Assembly: GCA_013289715.1 (NCBI GenBank)
Contig: JABCZJ010000012.1
Location: 62,001-126,000, forward strand
Direction of reading: 5' to 3'
Source of the DNA: Acidobacteriota bacterium
Lineage (GTDB): Bacteria > Acidobacteriota > Terriglobia > Acidiferrales > UBA7541
Length of the DNA: 64,000 nt
Shown: positions 53,563-63,000 of the stretch, piece after piece
How the letters are laid out: every line of letters begins with the position of its first letter
How positions within the stretch are numbered: position 1 is the stretch's first letter
Position numbers and translations under genes: made by a program
The notes under the pieces: model-generated
What the model saw: the letters and a program-made list of their open reading frames with translations, nothing else
The model's database searches: none
What the model was told of the DNA's origin: nothing

Positions 53563-55164
53563 CTAGTGCACTTTTTCCACCGTCTGAGTGCGCGCAATTT
53601 GACTCGCGGAGATCCGAATCAGCGCGGGCAACACATCGCCAAAACTCCCGCCCCTCGCCGCTCCGCCAAATTCAAAATAAATTCTCCGAAACAGCCCGTA
53701 CAATTCGTCGTAGGTCCCCTGCGCTTCTTTCTGCGGATGGAAAACAATGTGCGCAGGACAAATCTGCTTCTGCGCCTCTTCGATCGTCTTGAAGGTTCCC
53801 GCAGCCAGAAACGCGAAGATCGCGGACCCCAGGCTCGTCACTTTCTTGCTCGGCACCAGCACAGGCCGCCCCAGCACGTTCGCGTACACCTGATTCAAAA
53901 CCGGATTGCTCTGCGGAATCCCTCCCGCGTTGATCACACGCTCAATCCGCGTGCCATACTCCGCCATGCGATCCAGAATCACGCGCGTGTGGAACGCCGT
54001 TCCTTCGATCGCCGCGAAAAGTTCATCCTGCGCCGTATTCTGCAAATTCCAGCCCAATGTCATTCCGCGCAGATTGGGATTCACCAGCACGGTGCGGTCG
54101 CCATTGTCCCAGGTCATGCGCAGCAATCCGGTCTGCCCCGCGTGATATTTTTCCAGCCCCACGCTCAATTGCGAAATCGTCGTGTTCGCCCGTCGCGCAA
54201 TCGCCTCAAAAATATCTCCTGTGGCCGAGAGGCCGGCCTCGATCCCCGTATAACCCGGATGCACGCTGCCCTGCACCACGCCGCAAACGCCCGGCACCAA
54301 CTGCGTCTGGCTCGAAATTCCAATAATGCAAGTGGATGTGCCCACAACGTTCGCCACATCTTTTTCCTGCGTGCCCGCGCCAATCGCGTCCCAATGCGCA
54401 TCGAACGCGCCGACGGGAATCGGAATTCCCGCGCGCAACCCCAGCTTCTCGGCCCAGTACGGAGCCAGCTTTCCGGCGATCTTGTCTGAAGTTTCATACT
54501 GCCCCGCAAGTTTCGCGCGCACCCCAGCCAGCAGCGGATCCAATTTCACCAAGAATTCCTCGGAAGGCAGCCCGCCCAGATCGGCGTGCCACAGCCATTT
54601 GTGCCCCATCGCACAAATGCTGCGCTTCGCCTTGCTCGGATCGTTCACGCCGCACAGCGTCGCCGCAACCATGTCGCAATGCTCGAACGCGCTCGCGAAT
54701 TTCCCGCGCTTATCCGGATTGTGTCTCAGCCAGTGCAGCAGTTTCGCGAATCCCCACTCCGATGAATACACACCGCCGCACCAGCGAATCGCTTCCAGTC
54801 CCTCACGGTTTGCGAGTTCCGTGATCTCCGCGGCCTCAGCCTTCGCGCGATGGTCGCACCACAAATAATAATCGTCCAGCGGGTCCATCTTCGCATCCAC
54901 GGGCACGACCGATGATCCGGTCGTGTCCAACGCGATCGCCTCCACGTCCTCGCCCCGCACTCCCGCCTTCTTCAGAGCCTCACGCGTAGCCGCGGCCAGC
55001 GCGCGCATGTGATCTTCATGCGACTGCGTCGCAAACTCCGGGTCCTCGCGCTTGCGATGCAGTGGATATTCGGCCACGGCGGATTCCAGCGTGCCCTTCT
55101 TGCTGTCCACGATCGAAACGCGAACACTCAACGTCCCGAAATCTACCCCTGCAACGATCGCCAT
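53563..55164 (-). CDS. araB: L-ribulokinase
   Basis: A 533-residue FGGY kinase. The start VAGVDFGTLSVRVSIVD, YLWCDHRAKAEA, GGVYSSEWGFAKLLHW, VGAFDAHWDAIGAG and NAGGIPQSNPVLNQVYANVLG are diagnostic of AraB, which phosphorylates L-ribulose in arabinose breakdown. araA and araD are not in the window. The gene follows a lacI gene on the same strand (84-nt gap); a combined transcript is plausible. It joins arabinose released by the exported enzymes to the pentose-phosphate pathway. Confidence 0.92.
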   Translation of the reverse strand: MAIVAGVDFGTLSVRVSIVDSKKGTLESAVAEYPLHRKREDPEFATQSHEDHMRALAAATREALKKAGVRGEDVEAIALDTTGSSVVPVDAKMDPLDDYYLWCDHRAKAEAAEITELANREGLEAIRWCGGVYSSEWGFAKLLHWLRHNPDKRGKFASAFEHCDMVAATLCGVNDPSKAKRSICAMGHKWLWHADLGGLPSEEFLVKLDPLLAGVRAKLAGQYETSDKIAGKLAPYWAEKLGLRAGIPIPVGAFDAHWDAIGAGTQEKDVANVVGTSTCIIGISSQTQLVPGVCGVVQGSVHPGYTGIEAGLSATGDIFEAIARRANTTISQLSVGLEKYHAGQTGLLRMTWDNGDRTVLVNPNLRGMTLGWNLQNTAQDELFAAIEGTAFHTRVILDRMAEYGTRIERVINAGGIPQSNPVLNQVYANVLGRPVLVPSKKVTSLGSAIFAFLAAGTFKTIEEAQKQICPAHIVFHPQKEAQGTYDELYGLFRRIYFEFGGAARGGSFGDVLPALIRISASQIARTQTVEKVH

Positions 55165-55248
55165 AAAAAACCGCGCCCCTAGAGGTTAATTTTCGTGCCA
55201 GTGCATGCCCCAGCCCATGTAATGAACTGCGGCCTCAACTCACAAAGA

Positions 55249-56310
55249 TTACTTGTTCCCCGCAGCGTCGGATTCGGGGGCTTTGGGTTTTTTCCGGCGC
55301 GCTGTTTTCGGAGCCAGGGCGGTGGAATCGCGAAGGACCAAGCTGGTGCGGAGCATATATTCGCTTCCGGTCGGCGAAGGATTTTTTCGCCGTACATCCG
55401 TCAGAAGCGCATTGAAGGCCAAGCGTGCAATCTCTGCTTGCGACATTTTTACCGTGGTCAAAGGCGGAATCACGAACTGCGCCAGACGAATGTCGTCGAA
55501 TCCCACCACCGAAAGTTCCTTCGGAACGTGGATCCCCTGCGCGTAACTTTCGCGCATCACACCCAGCGCCGTCATATCATTCGAACAGATGACCGCCGTG
55601 GGAATCTCCGCGACAGCGAAAAGCTTCTGCATCGCCGCGATGCCGCCCTCCATCGTGTGATTTCCTTCCACCAGGTGCTGCGGATCGACGGCCAATCCAA
55701 TCTCGTCCATCGCCTGCATGAACGCGTGTTGTCGCGCAAGCGCAGTCTTCAGCGTCAGCGGGCCAGAAACAAACGCAATTTTTTCGTGGCGCAGCGCGGC
55801 CAGATGCTGCACCGCCTGTCGCAGCCCGTGCAAATAATCGATCTTGATCGTGCTGATCCGCGGCAGCGGCGGCCCCACGTCAATAAACACCAAAGGCACG
55901 TTGCGCGATTTCAGATCATCGAACAGCGCTTCTTCCATCCCGAACGTCACCACCGCCACGCCTTCCACGCGCCGTTCGATCATCCGCCGGACCGAAAGCG
56001 CCATTCGCCCGGGGTCGTGCACCGTGGAGGTCGTTAGAATCTCGTAGTTGTTCTGAACCGCGATGTCCTCAAACCCCTGCACAATCTCAGGAAAAAACGG
56101 ATTGGTAATTTCCGAAACAATCAATCCAAAAATTCGGCTGCGTCCGGACACCAGCGCGCGCGCCTGCGTGTTCGGGTAATATCCCAGCTCTTCGATCACC
56201 TTCCAGACGCGCCGCGAAAGCTGCGGCGTCACCGTAGGCACACCATTGATCGTGCGCGACACCGTCGCGATCGAAACCTTCGCCATCTTCGCAACTTCGT
56301 GAATGCTCAC
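55249..56310 (-). CDS. LacI-family sugar-responsive repressor
   Basis: A 353-residue regulator. The headpiece is IHEVAKMAKVSIATVSRTING with VWKVIEELGYYPNTQARAL; the periplasmic-binding-like core has GLIVSEITNPFFPEIVQGFED, VAVVTFGMEE, RHEKIAFVSGP and SVVGFDDIRLAQFVIPPLTTV. The C-terminus is a basic tail. It lies before araB on the same strand, and the GH146-like gene follows upstream. It is the only LacI protein in the window, so it is the likely binder of the AGTAAACGTTT sites; the ligand is perhaps arabinose or a phosphorylated derivative. This is inference. Confidence 0.88.
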   Translation of the reverse strand: MSIHEVAKMAKVSIATVSRTINGVPTVTPQLSRRVWKVIEELGYYPNTQARALVSGRSRIFGLIVSEITNPFFPEIVQGFEDIAVQNNYEILTTSTVHDPGRMALSVRRMIERRVEGVAVVTFGMEEALFDDLKSRNVPLVFIDVGPPLPRISTIKIDYLHGLRQAVQHLAALRHEKIAFVSGPLTLKTALARQHAFMQAMDEIGLAVDPQHLVEGNHTMEGGIAAMQKLFAVAEIPTAVICSNDMTALGVMRESYAQGIHVPKELSVVGFDDIRLAQFVIPPLTTVKMSQAEIARLAFNALLTDVRRKNPSPTGSEYMLRTSLVLRDSTALAPKTARRKKPKAPESDAAGNK

Positions 56311-56436
56311 TGCCTATCTCCGTGACGCGTGCCACGTACTATCCACTCTCATGGCGGTTCCGTCAACGCCTGCATCGAATCCAGGGCGCCCGCACGCGAA
56401 TTCTACAAACGGCAAACGCCCGCGTGCTGAAAAACA

Positions 56437-58428
56437 CTACCCGTCGGCATCTTCGGAATGCGTGCTCGTCTTCCAGTAAACCGCGTATCGCTCTCCGAAG
56501 ATTTGATTCAGCGGAACCAACATCGTCGCATTCTTCTGGCCCACCGTCTGAAATGTCAAAGGCTGCCCCTTCACGGGCTCAATCCACGCGGCGGTACGTA
56601 TTTCCTCCGCGGATTTCGCAAAAATATTCGCGCTACCCTTCGCATCGGCATGCGGAGGAGCCAGTTGCGTCGGCCCATGATCGGGGTCGTACTGCATTGC
56701 TTCCGTCAATCCCTCGGTTCCCAAGCGGGCAGCCAGCACGATTGGCCCGTAAAGCGCCGCTACCTGTGTTCGATCACCCAGCAGCGGTTCGGTTCGCAAC
56801 CGCATCGGCAACTTCACCTCCAGCCGGTCGCCATCCGCCCACTCCCGCGTAATTCTCAGATAGCTTCCGGGGCTGGAAAATACGGGCAGAGCCTTTCCGT
56901 TCAGCTCCACGGTGCCGCCATCCACCGCCCAGATCGGGATTCGTATATTGACGCCCGCCTGCACCGGTTTTTCCGCTTTCACCGTGATGCTGGTGCCTTC
57001 CTGTCCGGGAAAGCTCGTCTTCTGGCGTACGGTAAGCCCCTTCTCGGGCCAGCGCACCTCAGAAGCGATAAACAGATTCACGAACACGTCGTGCTCGTTG
57101 TGCGAATAAATCGAATCGGTAAATTTTGAAAATTCTTCCACGCCGGTTCCCGTGCAGCACCAGAACGAATTGAATTGCGAATGGAAAAACTTCCAGTAGC
57201 CCGTCTCCAGCGGGAAATAATACATTTTCATCCCATTGTCAGGATTTTGCGTCCCCAGCCGCGAATTAAAGAGCGCCCGCTCGTAATAATCCATGTACCG
57301 CGGATCCGCCGTCCACTGATACACGTGCCGCGTCAGTTTCAGCATGTTGTACCCGCAGCAACATTCCTCCGACCACAAGCTTAACGCCTTCGACAAATTT
57401 CCCGCGTCCGTGTCCCATCCTTCGCCATTGCTCGTCCCGCCCGTCACGTAAGCACGCTCTTGCGTCACCTCTTCCCAGAAATACTTGGACACCTCGTGGT
57501 AATAAGGATCGCCCGTCAGCTCGTATCTCCGCGCCGCGCCAATTACTTTGGGAATATTGGTATTCGTGTGCAGGCCCTTCAGCTCATCTCGATGTCCCGC
57601 CAGCGGACCAAAGAAATCCGGCTGCTCGAATCGCGTCGCGGTGCGAAAGTACTGCCACTTCCCCGTAACCGCGCTCAAGTTATAAAGCGCCTCATTCGTT
57701 CCACCATACTCGGTCTTTAAAATTCGCTGCATGTGATCGTCGCTGATGCCATTCGTCCAATGGCCCATCCACCGCGCCATGCCCTCAGCCACCGCCAGAG
57801 CTTGCTCCGATTGGCAGTACGTGTGCATGTCCAAATTTCCCGCCATGATCTTGTGCAGCGTATAGAAAGGCGCCCACACGCCCTTGCCGTCGCTCAACCG
57901 GTCAAAAAAACTCTCCGGAAACGCACTCAGATAACCGTTTCCCTTCGCGTCCTGGCATTTTGCGAGCTCGGCCACCACTGCTTCACCCTTCGTTTTCAAT
58001 TCCGCGTCGCCCGTGCTGGCATACGCCAGCGCGCACGCCGAAAGAAAATGTCCCGTGAAATGTCCGCGCAGCTCGCAATCGGGAGCTTCCCAGCCGCCCA
58101 AAGGCTCCGCCGTGCTTGCCAATCCCGCGTTCACGCGGAAATTGTGCACCAGGCGATCAACAGGTAGAGAATGCAGGTATTGCAGATTCGCTTTGGTGGC
58201 ATCCAGGAACGGCCCATCCAGCAAACGCACCTGCTCCATTGGAAATGGCGCGGCAAGCGCCGTCACGCGTCCTTCGGGACCGCGCGGACGTCCGCCTTGC
58301 AGCAGCAGATCCTCGAAAGCAGCGCCCCCAGCGAAAGCTCCCGCCGTTTTCGGAAGGCACGCCAGCGCTGCCGACGACATCACCCCGGATACAAATTGCC
58401 GCCGCGAAACCCCCTTGGGAAACTTCAC
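56437..58428 (-). CDS. Second DUF1680 enzyme, GH146-like beta-L-arabinofuranosidase, exported
   Basis: 663 residues beginning with SRRQFVSGVMSSAALACL, a twin-arginine signal. The DUF1680 helical barrel shows VTGGTSNGEGW, the Cys-rich SEECCCGYNMLKLTRH (about 355-370) and FWCCTGTGVEEFSK (about 423-436), which parallel the zinc-thiolate centre of GH127 but with the GH146 spacing. Known GH146 enzymes act on beta-linked arabinofuranose. The copy at 27291 has ESC and CCPPN instead, so the two paralogues are probably not redundant. It precedes the lacI gene on the same strand and has its own LacI-type operator upstream. Confidence 0.82.
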   Translation of the reverse strand: MKFPKGVSRRQFVSGVMSSAALACLPKTAGAFAGGAAFEDLLLQGGRPRGPEGRVTALAAPFPMEQVRLLDGPFLDATKANLQYLHSLPVDRLVHNFRVNAGLASTAEPLGGWEAPDCELRGHFTGHFLSACALAYASTGDAELKTKGEAVVAELAKCQDAKGNGYLSAFPESFFDRLSDGKGVWAPFYTLHKIMAGNLDMHTYCQSEQALAVAEGMARWMGHWTNGISDDHMQRILKTEYGGTNEALYNLSAVTGKWQYFRTATRFEQPDFFGPLAGHRDELKGLHTNTNIPKVIGAARRYELTGDPYYHEVSKYFWEEVTQERAYVTGGTSNGEGWDTDAGNLSKALSLWSEECCCGYNMLKLTRHVYQWTADPRYMDYYERALFNSRLGTQNPDNGMKMYYFPLETGYWKFFHSQFNSFWCCTGTGVEEFSKFTDSIYSHNEHDVFVNLFIASEVRWPEKGLTVRQKTSFPGQEGTSITVKAEKPVQAGVNIRIPIWAVDGGTVELNGKALPVFSSPGSYLRITREWADGDRLEVKLPMRLRTEPLLGDRTQVAALYGPIVLAARLGTEGLTEAMQYDPDHGPTQLAPPHADAKGSANIFAKSAEEIRTAAWIEPVKGQPLTFQTVGQKNATMLVPLNQIFGERYAVYWKTSTHSEDADG

Positions 58429-58772
58429 GTTAAGCCCTCCCGTTCTTCGCTACAACTTGCCACCGACCCGTCACAACCCCAATTTCGAGGAAGCGTTTAC
58501 TCAGATTGCTGCAGCCCGACGCGCTCTCCTTGAAACGATCTCCGGATTCATTCTCGTTAGTATCGTCGGGAGGTCTGCTGGCATGACAACCCTCTACGGA
58601 ATATATCCGATTGCGAATTTTATGCAAGCACTTTACTGAATCCAAAATTGCCATAACATGCTGAAAATACATGTGTTATCCATTGCGCGACGCTCCATAT
58701 CAGGCCGCCCGCCTTAAAGCGTTCCGCGAAATCGCAACGCCACAGCGTCTTCCAAAAATGGGAGCGCATCCA
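58429..58772. other. Leader of the GH146-like gene
   Basis: No gene. It holds the fourth LacI-type operator (58488-58501), 60 bp before the GH146-like start, and the end of the GH27 gene on the right. Confidence 0.5.
58488..58501. promoter_or_regulatory. LacI-type operator, island copy 4 (inverted)
   Basis: On the minus strand the site reads AGTAAACGCTTCCT, identical to the consensus except C for T after the central CG. It lies before the GH146-like gene. Confidence 0.6.
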
Positions 58773-59927
58773 TTATCTCGCCTTGATTCTCACCATCACA
58801 ACCCCATGGCTCGGCACATACGCGCTGAACGCCCCACTCGCAGTTTCCAGATCCTTCCTCAACCACAAATCGCGTACCGACGCTTCGCCCTCGATCCCGA
58901 GCTGCGACAGTTTCACCGTCATCTGCTCGGTGCTGCGTTGCCGATTAAACAATCCAACCGCCTTACTCCCATCCGCGAGCGGCTTCATCCAGATCTCAAA
59001 CGGTCCTTCCTGCGCGATGCGATACCCCTGCTTGCCGAGCGGGTCTTGGTCCACGGCAATCACTTCGCGATTCGTCAGCAGCTCCACTGTGAAGGGCGTC
59101 ATCCTCGTCAGATCGTTTCCCGCAATCAACGGCGCCGCCAGAATCGCCCACAGACTCATGTGCGTGCGGTATTCATCCTCGTTCATTCCGCCATTGCCCA
59201 CTTCCAGCATGTCCGGATCGTTCCAATGTCCGGGGCGGGCGAATTTTTCCAGGCCGTTCTGGCTGAAGCCGATGTCCGCCATCACGCGATACTGGTCGCT
59301 GATGTCGCCGGTGGTGCGCCACAAATTCCCGCCCACCGAAGGGCCCCACTCCCACACCTTGTTCCATCCGTATTCGCAAAGGCTCAGCACCATGGGGCGT
59401 CCCGTTTTCTTCAGCGCGTCGTGCATCTTGGTGTACGCCGCAATCATTTCTTCGCGCGTGCCGCTCGATTGGCACCAATCGTATTTCAAATAGTCGATTC
59501 CCCACTTCGCGTAGCTCTGTGCGTCCTGTTCTTCGTGCCCCAGGCTGCCCTCATAACCAGCGCAAGTTTTCGCCGCGGGCGATGAATAGATGCCGATTTT
59601 CAGGCCCTTGCTATGTACGTAATCAGCCAGCGCCTTCATGTCTGGAAATTTTTGGTTGGGCTGGATGAATCCTTGCGCGTCGCGGCCGGCTTCCCAGGTA
59701 TCGTCAATATTGATGTAGACGTACCCGGCATCCTTCATTCCGCTCGCCACCAGCGCATCCGCCGCCGCGCGCACGCCGCGGTCGTCTACCCGCTCCGCGA
59801 AATGATTCCAGCTGTTCCACCCCATCGGCGGGGTCGGCCCAGCGTTTTGCTCCTGCGCTCTGCTTGACGCCGCAGGAAACAAACAAAGCGCCCCCGCCAG
59901 CAGCCAAATAAACCTGTTGATTTTCAC
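58773..59927 (-). CDS. GH27 alpha-galactosidase, exported
   Basis: About 384 residues; the GTG at 59927 is chosen, as GGAGGG precedes it and a signal peptide (FIWLLAGALCLFPAASSRAQ) follows. The barrel has PPMGWNSWNHF, YINIDDTWEAGRD, GLKIGIYSSP, the nucleophile Asp about 150 in YLKYDWCQ, and the acid/base Asp in RTTGDISDQY. Family enzymes remove terminal alpha-D-galactose; some act on beta-L-arabinopyranose. In plant extensins, Ser carries a single alpha-galactose, so this would suit the island. It lies between the TonB receptor and the GH146-like gene, all on the minus strand. Confidence 0.92.
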   Translation of the reverse strand: MKINRFIWLLAGALCLFPAASSRAQEQNAGPTPPMGWNSWNHFAERVDDRGVRAAADALVASGMKDAGYVYINIDDTWEAGRDAQGFIQPNQKFPDMKALADYVHSKGLKIGIYSSPAAKTCAGYEGSLGHEEQDAQSYAKWGIDYLKYDWCQSSGTREEMIAAYTKMHDALKKTGRPMVLSLCEYGWNKVWEWGPSVGGNLWRTTGDISDQYRVMADIGFSQNGLEKFARPGHWNDPDMLEVGNGGMNEDEYRTHMSLWAILAAPLIAGNDLTRMTPFTVELLTNREVIAVDQDPLGKQGYRIAQEGPFEIWMKPLADGSKAVGLFNRQRSTEQMTVKLSQLGIEGEASVRDLWLRKDLETASGAFSAYVPSHGVVMVRIKAR

Positions 59928-60025
59928 GGTTGCAAATCCCTCCAGACTCTTGCGGAGAGCGGAAGAGCAGGGACACAGTATCACCAGCGATTTACAGCCG
60001 AACCAAAAAAACCGACGCGCCCGCC

Positions 60026-60045
60026 GGATGCCAGAACTGGCATCC
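60026..60045 (-). terminator. Terminator after the TonB-receptor gene
   Basis: GGATGCCAG (60026-60034) and CTGGCATCC (60037-60045) form a perfect 9-bp stem around 2 nt. On the minus strand the transcript then meets a T-run (GGTTTTTTTGG) about 12 nt further. It separates the receptor gene from the GH27 gene, though read-through is possible. Confidence 0.6.
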
Positions 60046-60082
60046 AGCGAACGCGATGGAGGGTGGACCTGGCCGCAACAAA

Positions 60083-63000
60083 CTAGAAAAATAGATTCAA
60101 CCGAAACTCAATTTCTCTCGCTCCGTTGTTTCCCGGGCTGTTCGGGGTAGTGATCGTGCCAGCTTGACCAAAGCTGCCGTTGTTAATATTTACGTTCGCG
60201 GGACTGGCAGCTTGGAGCCCTTCCGGCGTTGGACCAAAGTTCGGATGGTTGTACACATTCAGAAGCTCGGTTTGAAACGACACGCGAAACCGCTCGTTGA
60301 TTGGTATCTGCTTGCTGATAGCAATGTCCTGGTTGAAATATCGGGGTCCGTACAACCACGGGTTCAATGCGAATGCTCCCGGGGTCGTGTTGGGAGTGAT
60401 ATACGCGGGGTTGGCGGTTCCGTTAGAGGCAAGGTACTTCGGGTTGATTAGATCCACCGTGGTTTGCCCAGGGACATGGTAGACGCTGACGGAACTCTGC
60501 AATTGCGACGTTGTTACACCGTTCAGCACCATACCGCTATCGCCGAAGTCATTATAAGTGGATGAAATATTTCCATTGATGGACTGAACACCAAGGAGCT
60601 GGAAGGGCTCTCCGCTCTGCAGCGTCAAGATCGTTCCGACTGACCAACCTCCAACGAGCTTGTCCACCCACCCCGTCTGATTCACGAATTGCTTCCCGGA
60701 GCCAAACGGCAGATCGTAGGTGCCGTTCGCATGGAAAGAATTTCGAATGTCAAACGGCAGCGGCCCGTAACTCTGTCGCAGGTTGCGCAAAGAAAACTGA
60801 TTGAACACCCCGGTCCAGGAATTCTGCGTGTTGATTCCTAGCGTATGGCTCCAGGTGTAGTTCGCATCGAACTGCATCCCGTGCCATTGCTTCTGTCGGA
60901 AATCTATTTGGAGCCCGTTGTAATTCGAGTAGCCAGCTGCTGTAGTCAACCCCACATCTTGCCCAGTGTTCAGCGGGTTCATCTGGAAATAGTTGATCGG
61001 CTGCGTCCCGCCGGCTCCCGTATAGCCGCCGTTCGCCGCGCAGGGAGCAAAAGTTGTCACGATGTTGCAGAAATACGTCGGGCTGCCACCGGGTCCGCCA
61101 GCCATCGCTGTAGCCAGTCCGCCGGCTGCTCCTGCTTGCAGCATCGAAATAAAGGTCGAGTTCCCATAACCTTGCCCCGCCGGCACACCCGTGAACGCCG
61201 CGTCGAAGATGGGTGTCGCAGCTTGCCCCGCAAACCCGTTATTCGCAAAAGAATTCGGATTCCCGTTTGCGGCGTTAATGGCCAGATTCTTCTGCGCTTG
61301 CTGGAACTGCGGCAGGAATCCGGCGTTTCCGTTTCCACCAAAAATATTCACCTCGTCGGTGAACACGTTCAGCCACTGATGCACGCTGTGGCTGCCGATG
61401 TAGCGGAACTCGATCGCGTTGTTCCGGCCAATCGGACGCTGAATACTCAGGTTCCAGGATTCAGTGTAAGGCTGCTTGATATTCGGATCAAACGCACCTA
61501 ACGCGATTCCGGGATTGAAAATCTGCTGGTAAGGATACACGAACGTCAACCCGGCTTCGGGATAGGTCGTCGTGTAGTTCGGGGTCAGGTTTTGGTACGG
61601 TGGAAATGGTTGTCCGAGCAGCAGCGACCCCGGCTTGAATTGGCCCGCTGAGGTTGGAGTAAGGCTGTCAACGAGCTGATTGTTCTGATAGAAAAACGCG
61701 CCATAATCGGTCGCGGCGTCCCAAAAGAACTGATACGGCTCGGTGTACTTTCTAAATGCGAATCCGGCTCGAACCACCGTTTGGCCTTGAGCCGTGAGCT
61801 TACCCATGAAACCGTCTGTGAAGGCCGGACTCCACGCAAATCCAATCTGTGGCTGTGGACTTACGTTCCAGGAGTTGTATTGATGCCCTCTGGCTACGAA
61901 CAGCGGGTCTTGGTTCCCCGTTAGAACCCCGGGCTTGAATTCGTTTCCTGCTCCAGACGGCCCCCACACTCCGTCCAATCCGACGCTTTCATACGCATTC
62001 TTCAGGTCGTGGTCGTCACCCGTAAAGTCCCATCGCAGTCCGTAGTTCAGAGTGAAGTTCGGCTTTATCTTCCAAGAGTCCTGAAAGAACAAACCCCAGG
62101 CTTTCTGTAACTCATCCAGTACGAATGGTGCCGTCGAGTTGGTTTGGTATTGCTTGGTCTGAGGGTTGAGAGCGAACGCCGTACGAACGGCATAGCCGTT
62201 CGACGCCCCAATGTCCCCCGCAAGGATAGCGTACAGTTGCTCTCCTTCGGTCTGTTGTGCCGAGTTCGCGCCTGCCGCACTCAACGCAGCTGCCATCGGA
62301 TTCAACGCCGGATCGCCGGTTACCAGACCCAGGTTCGTAAATTCGATACCGGACGGAGCATTCCAGTAATGGTCCTGCTCGCGATACCATGAGAATCCGA
62401 AGTTAAATGTGTGGGCGGAATGCTGCCACGTCAGGGAATCAGACATATTAAAAAGTGGGTAGTAGGTGGACGTTGGCTGTTGAAACAAATCTCCAGACAT
62501 GTTCCCGTTGTAGGTCGGATAGTTCCACTGTACGTTTTGACTCGATCCCGGGACCGGCGGCGCTACTCCCGCGCCGTAAATGTCCCAGTTGTACAGGAAT
62601 CCGCCGCGGAATTGATTCACGAGCGTAGGCTTAATGGTCCAGTCAAACCCAAAAGCTGCGGTGTAGGCTTTCCCATTGTTGGCCCCGTCGGAGTTGCTGA
62701 AAGCGGCGCCTGGAAACCACGGAGCGGTTTGGCCAGCATCGTTGAACTTCGTTTCGTTCCACGCCAAGTTGAATCGGATGCTCTGTGACATGTTGTAATC
62801 AACCCGAATCGTCGGAAAATACTGCGTTATGGGGCTGCCTACCTGAAAACTTAGAAGCTGAACGCTGGGGTCATTCGCCACGTTCGTCAATTTCCCGAGC
62901 GAAAGGATGCTGTTGATCTTGGTCTGTTCCGCGGTGTAAACGCTGTTAATCGTGTTGTTAACGCCCGCCACCGCTGCGACGCTAGTCGGTGTTCCGATCA

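Noticed and set aside
53563..55164. Ribulokinase as xylulokinase or glycerol kinase
   Set aside because: The GGVYSSEWGFAKLLHW and AFDAHWDAIGAG segments fit AraB; the glycerol kinase signature belongs to the gene at 20745.
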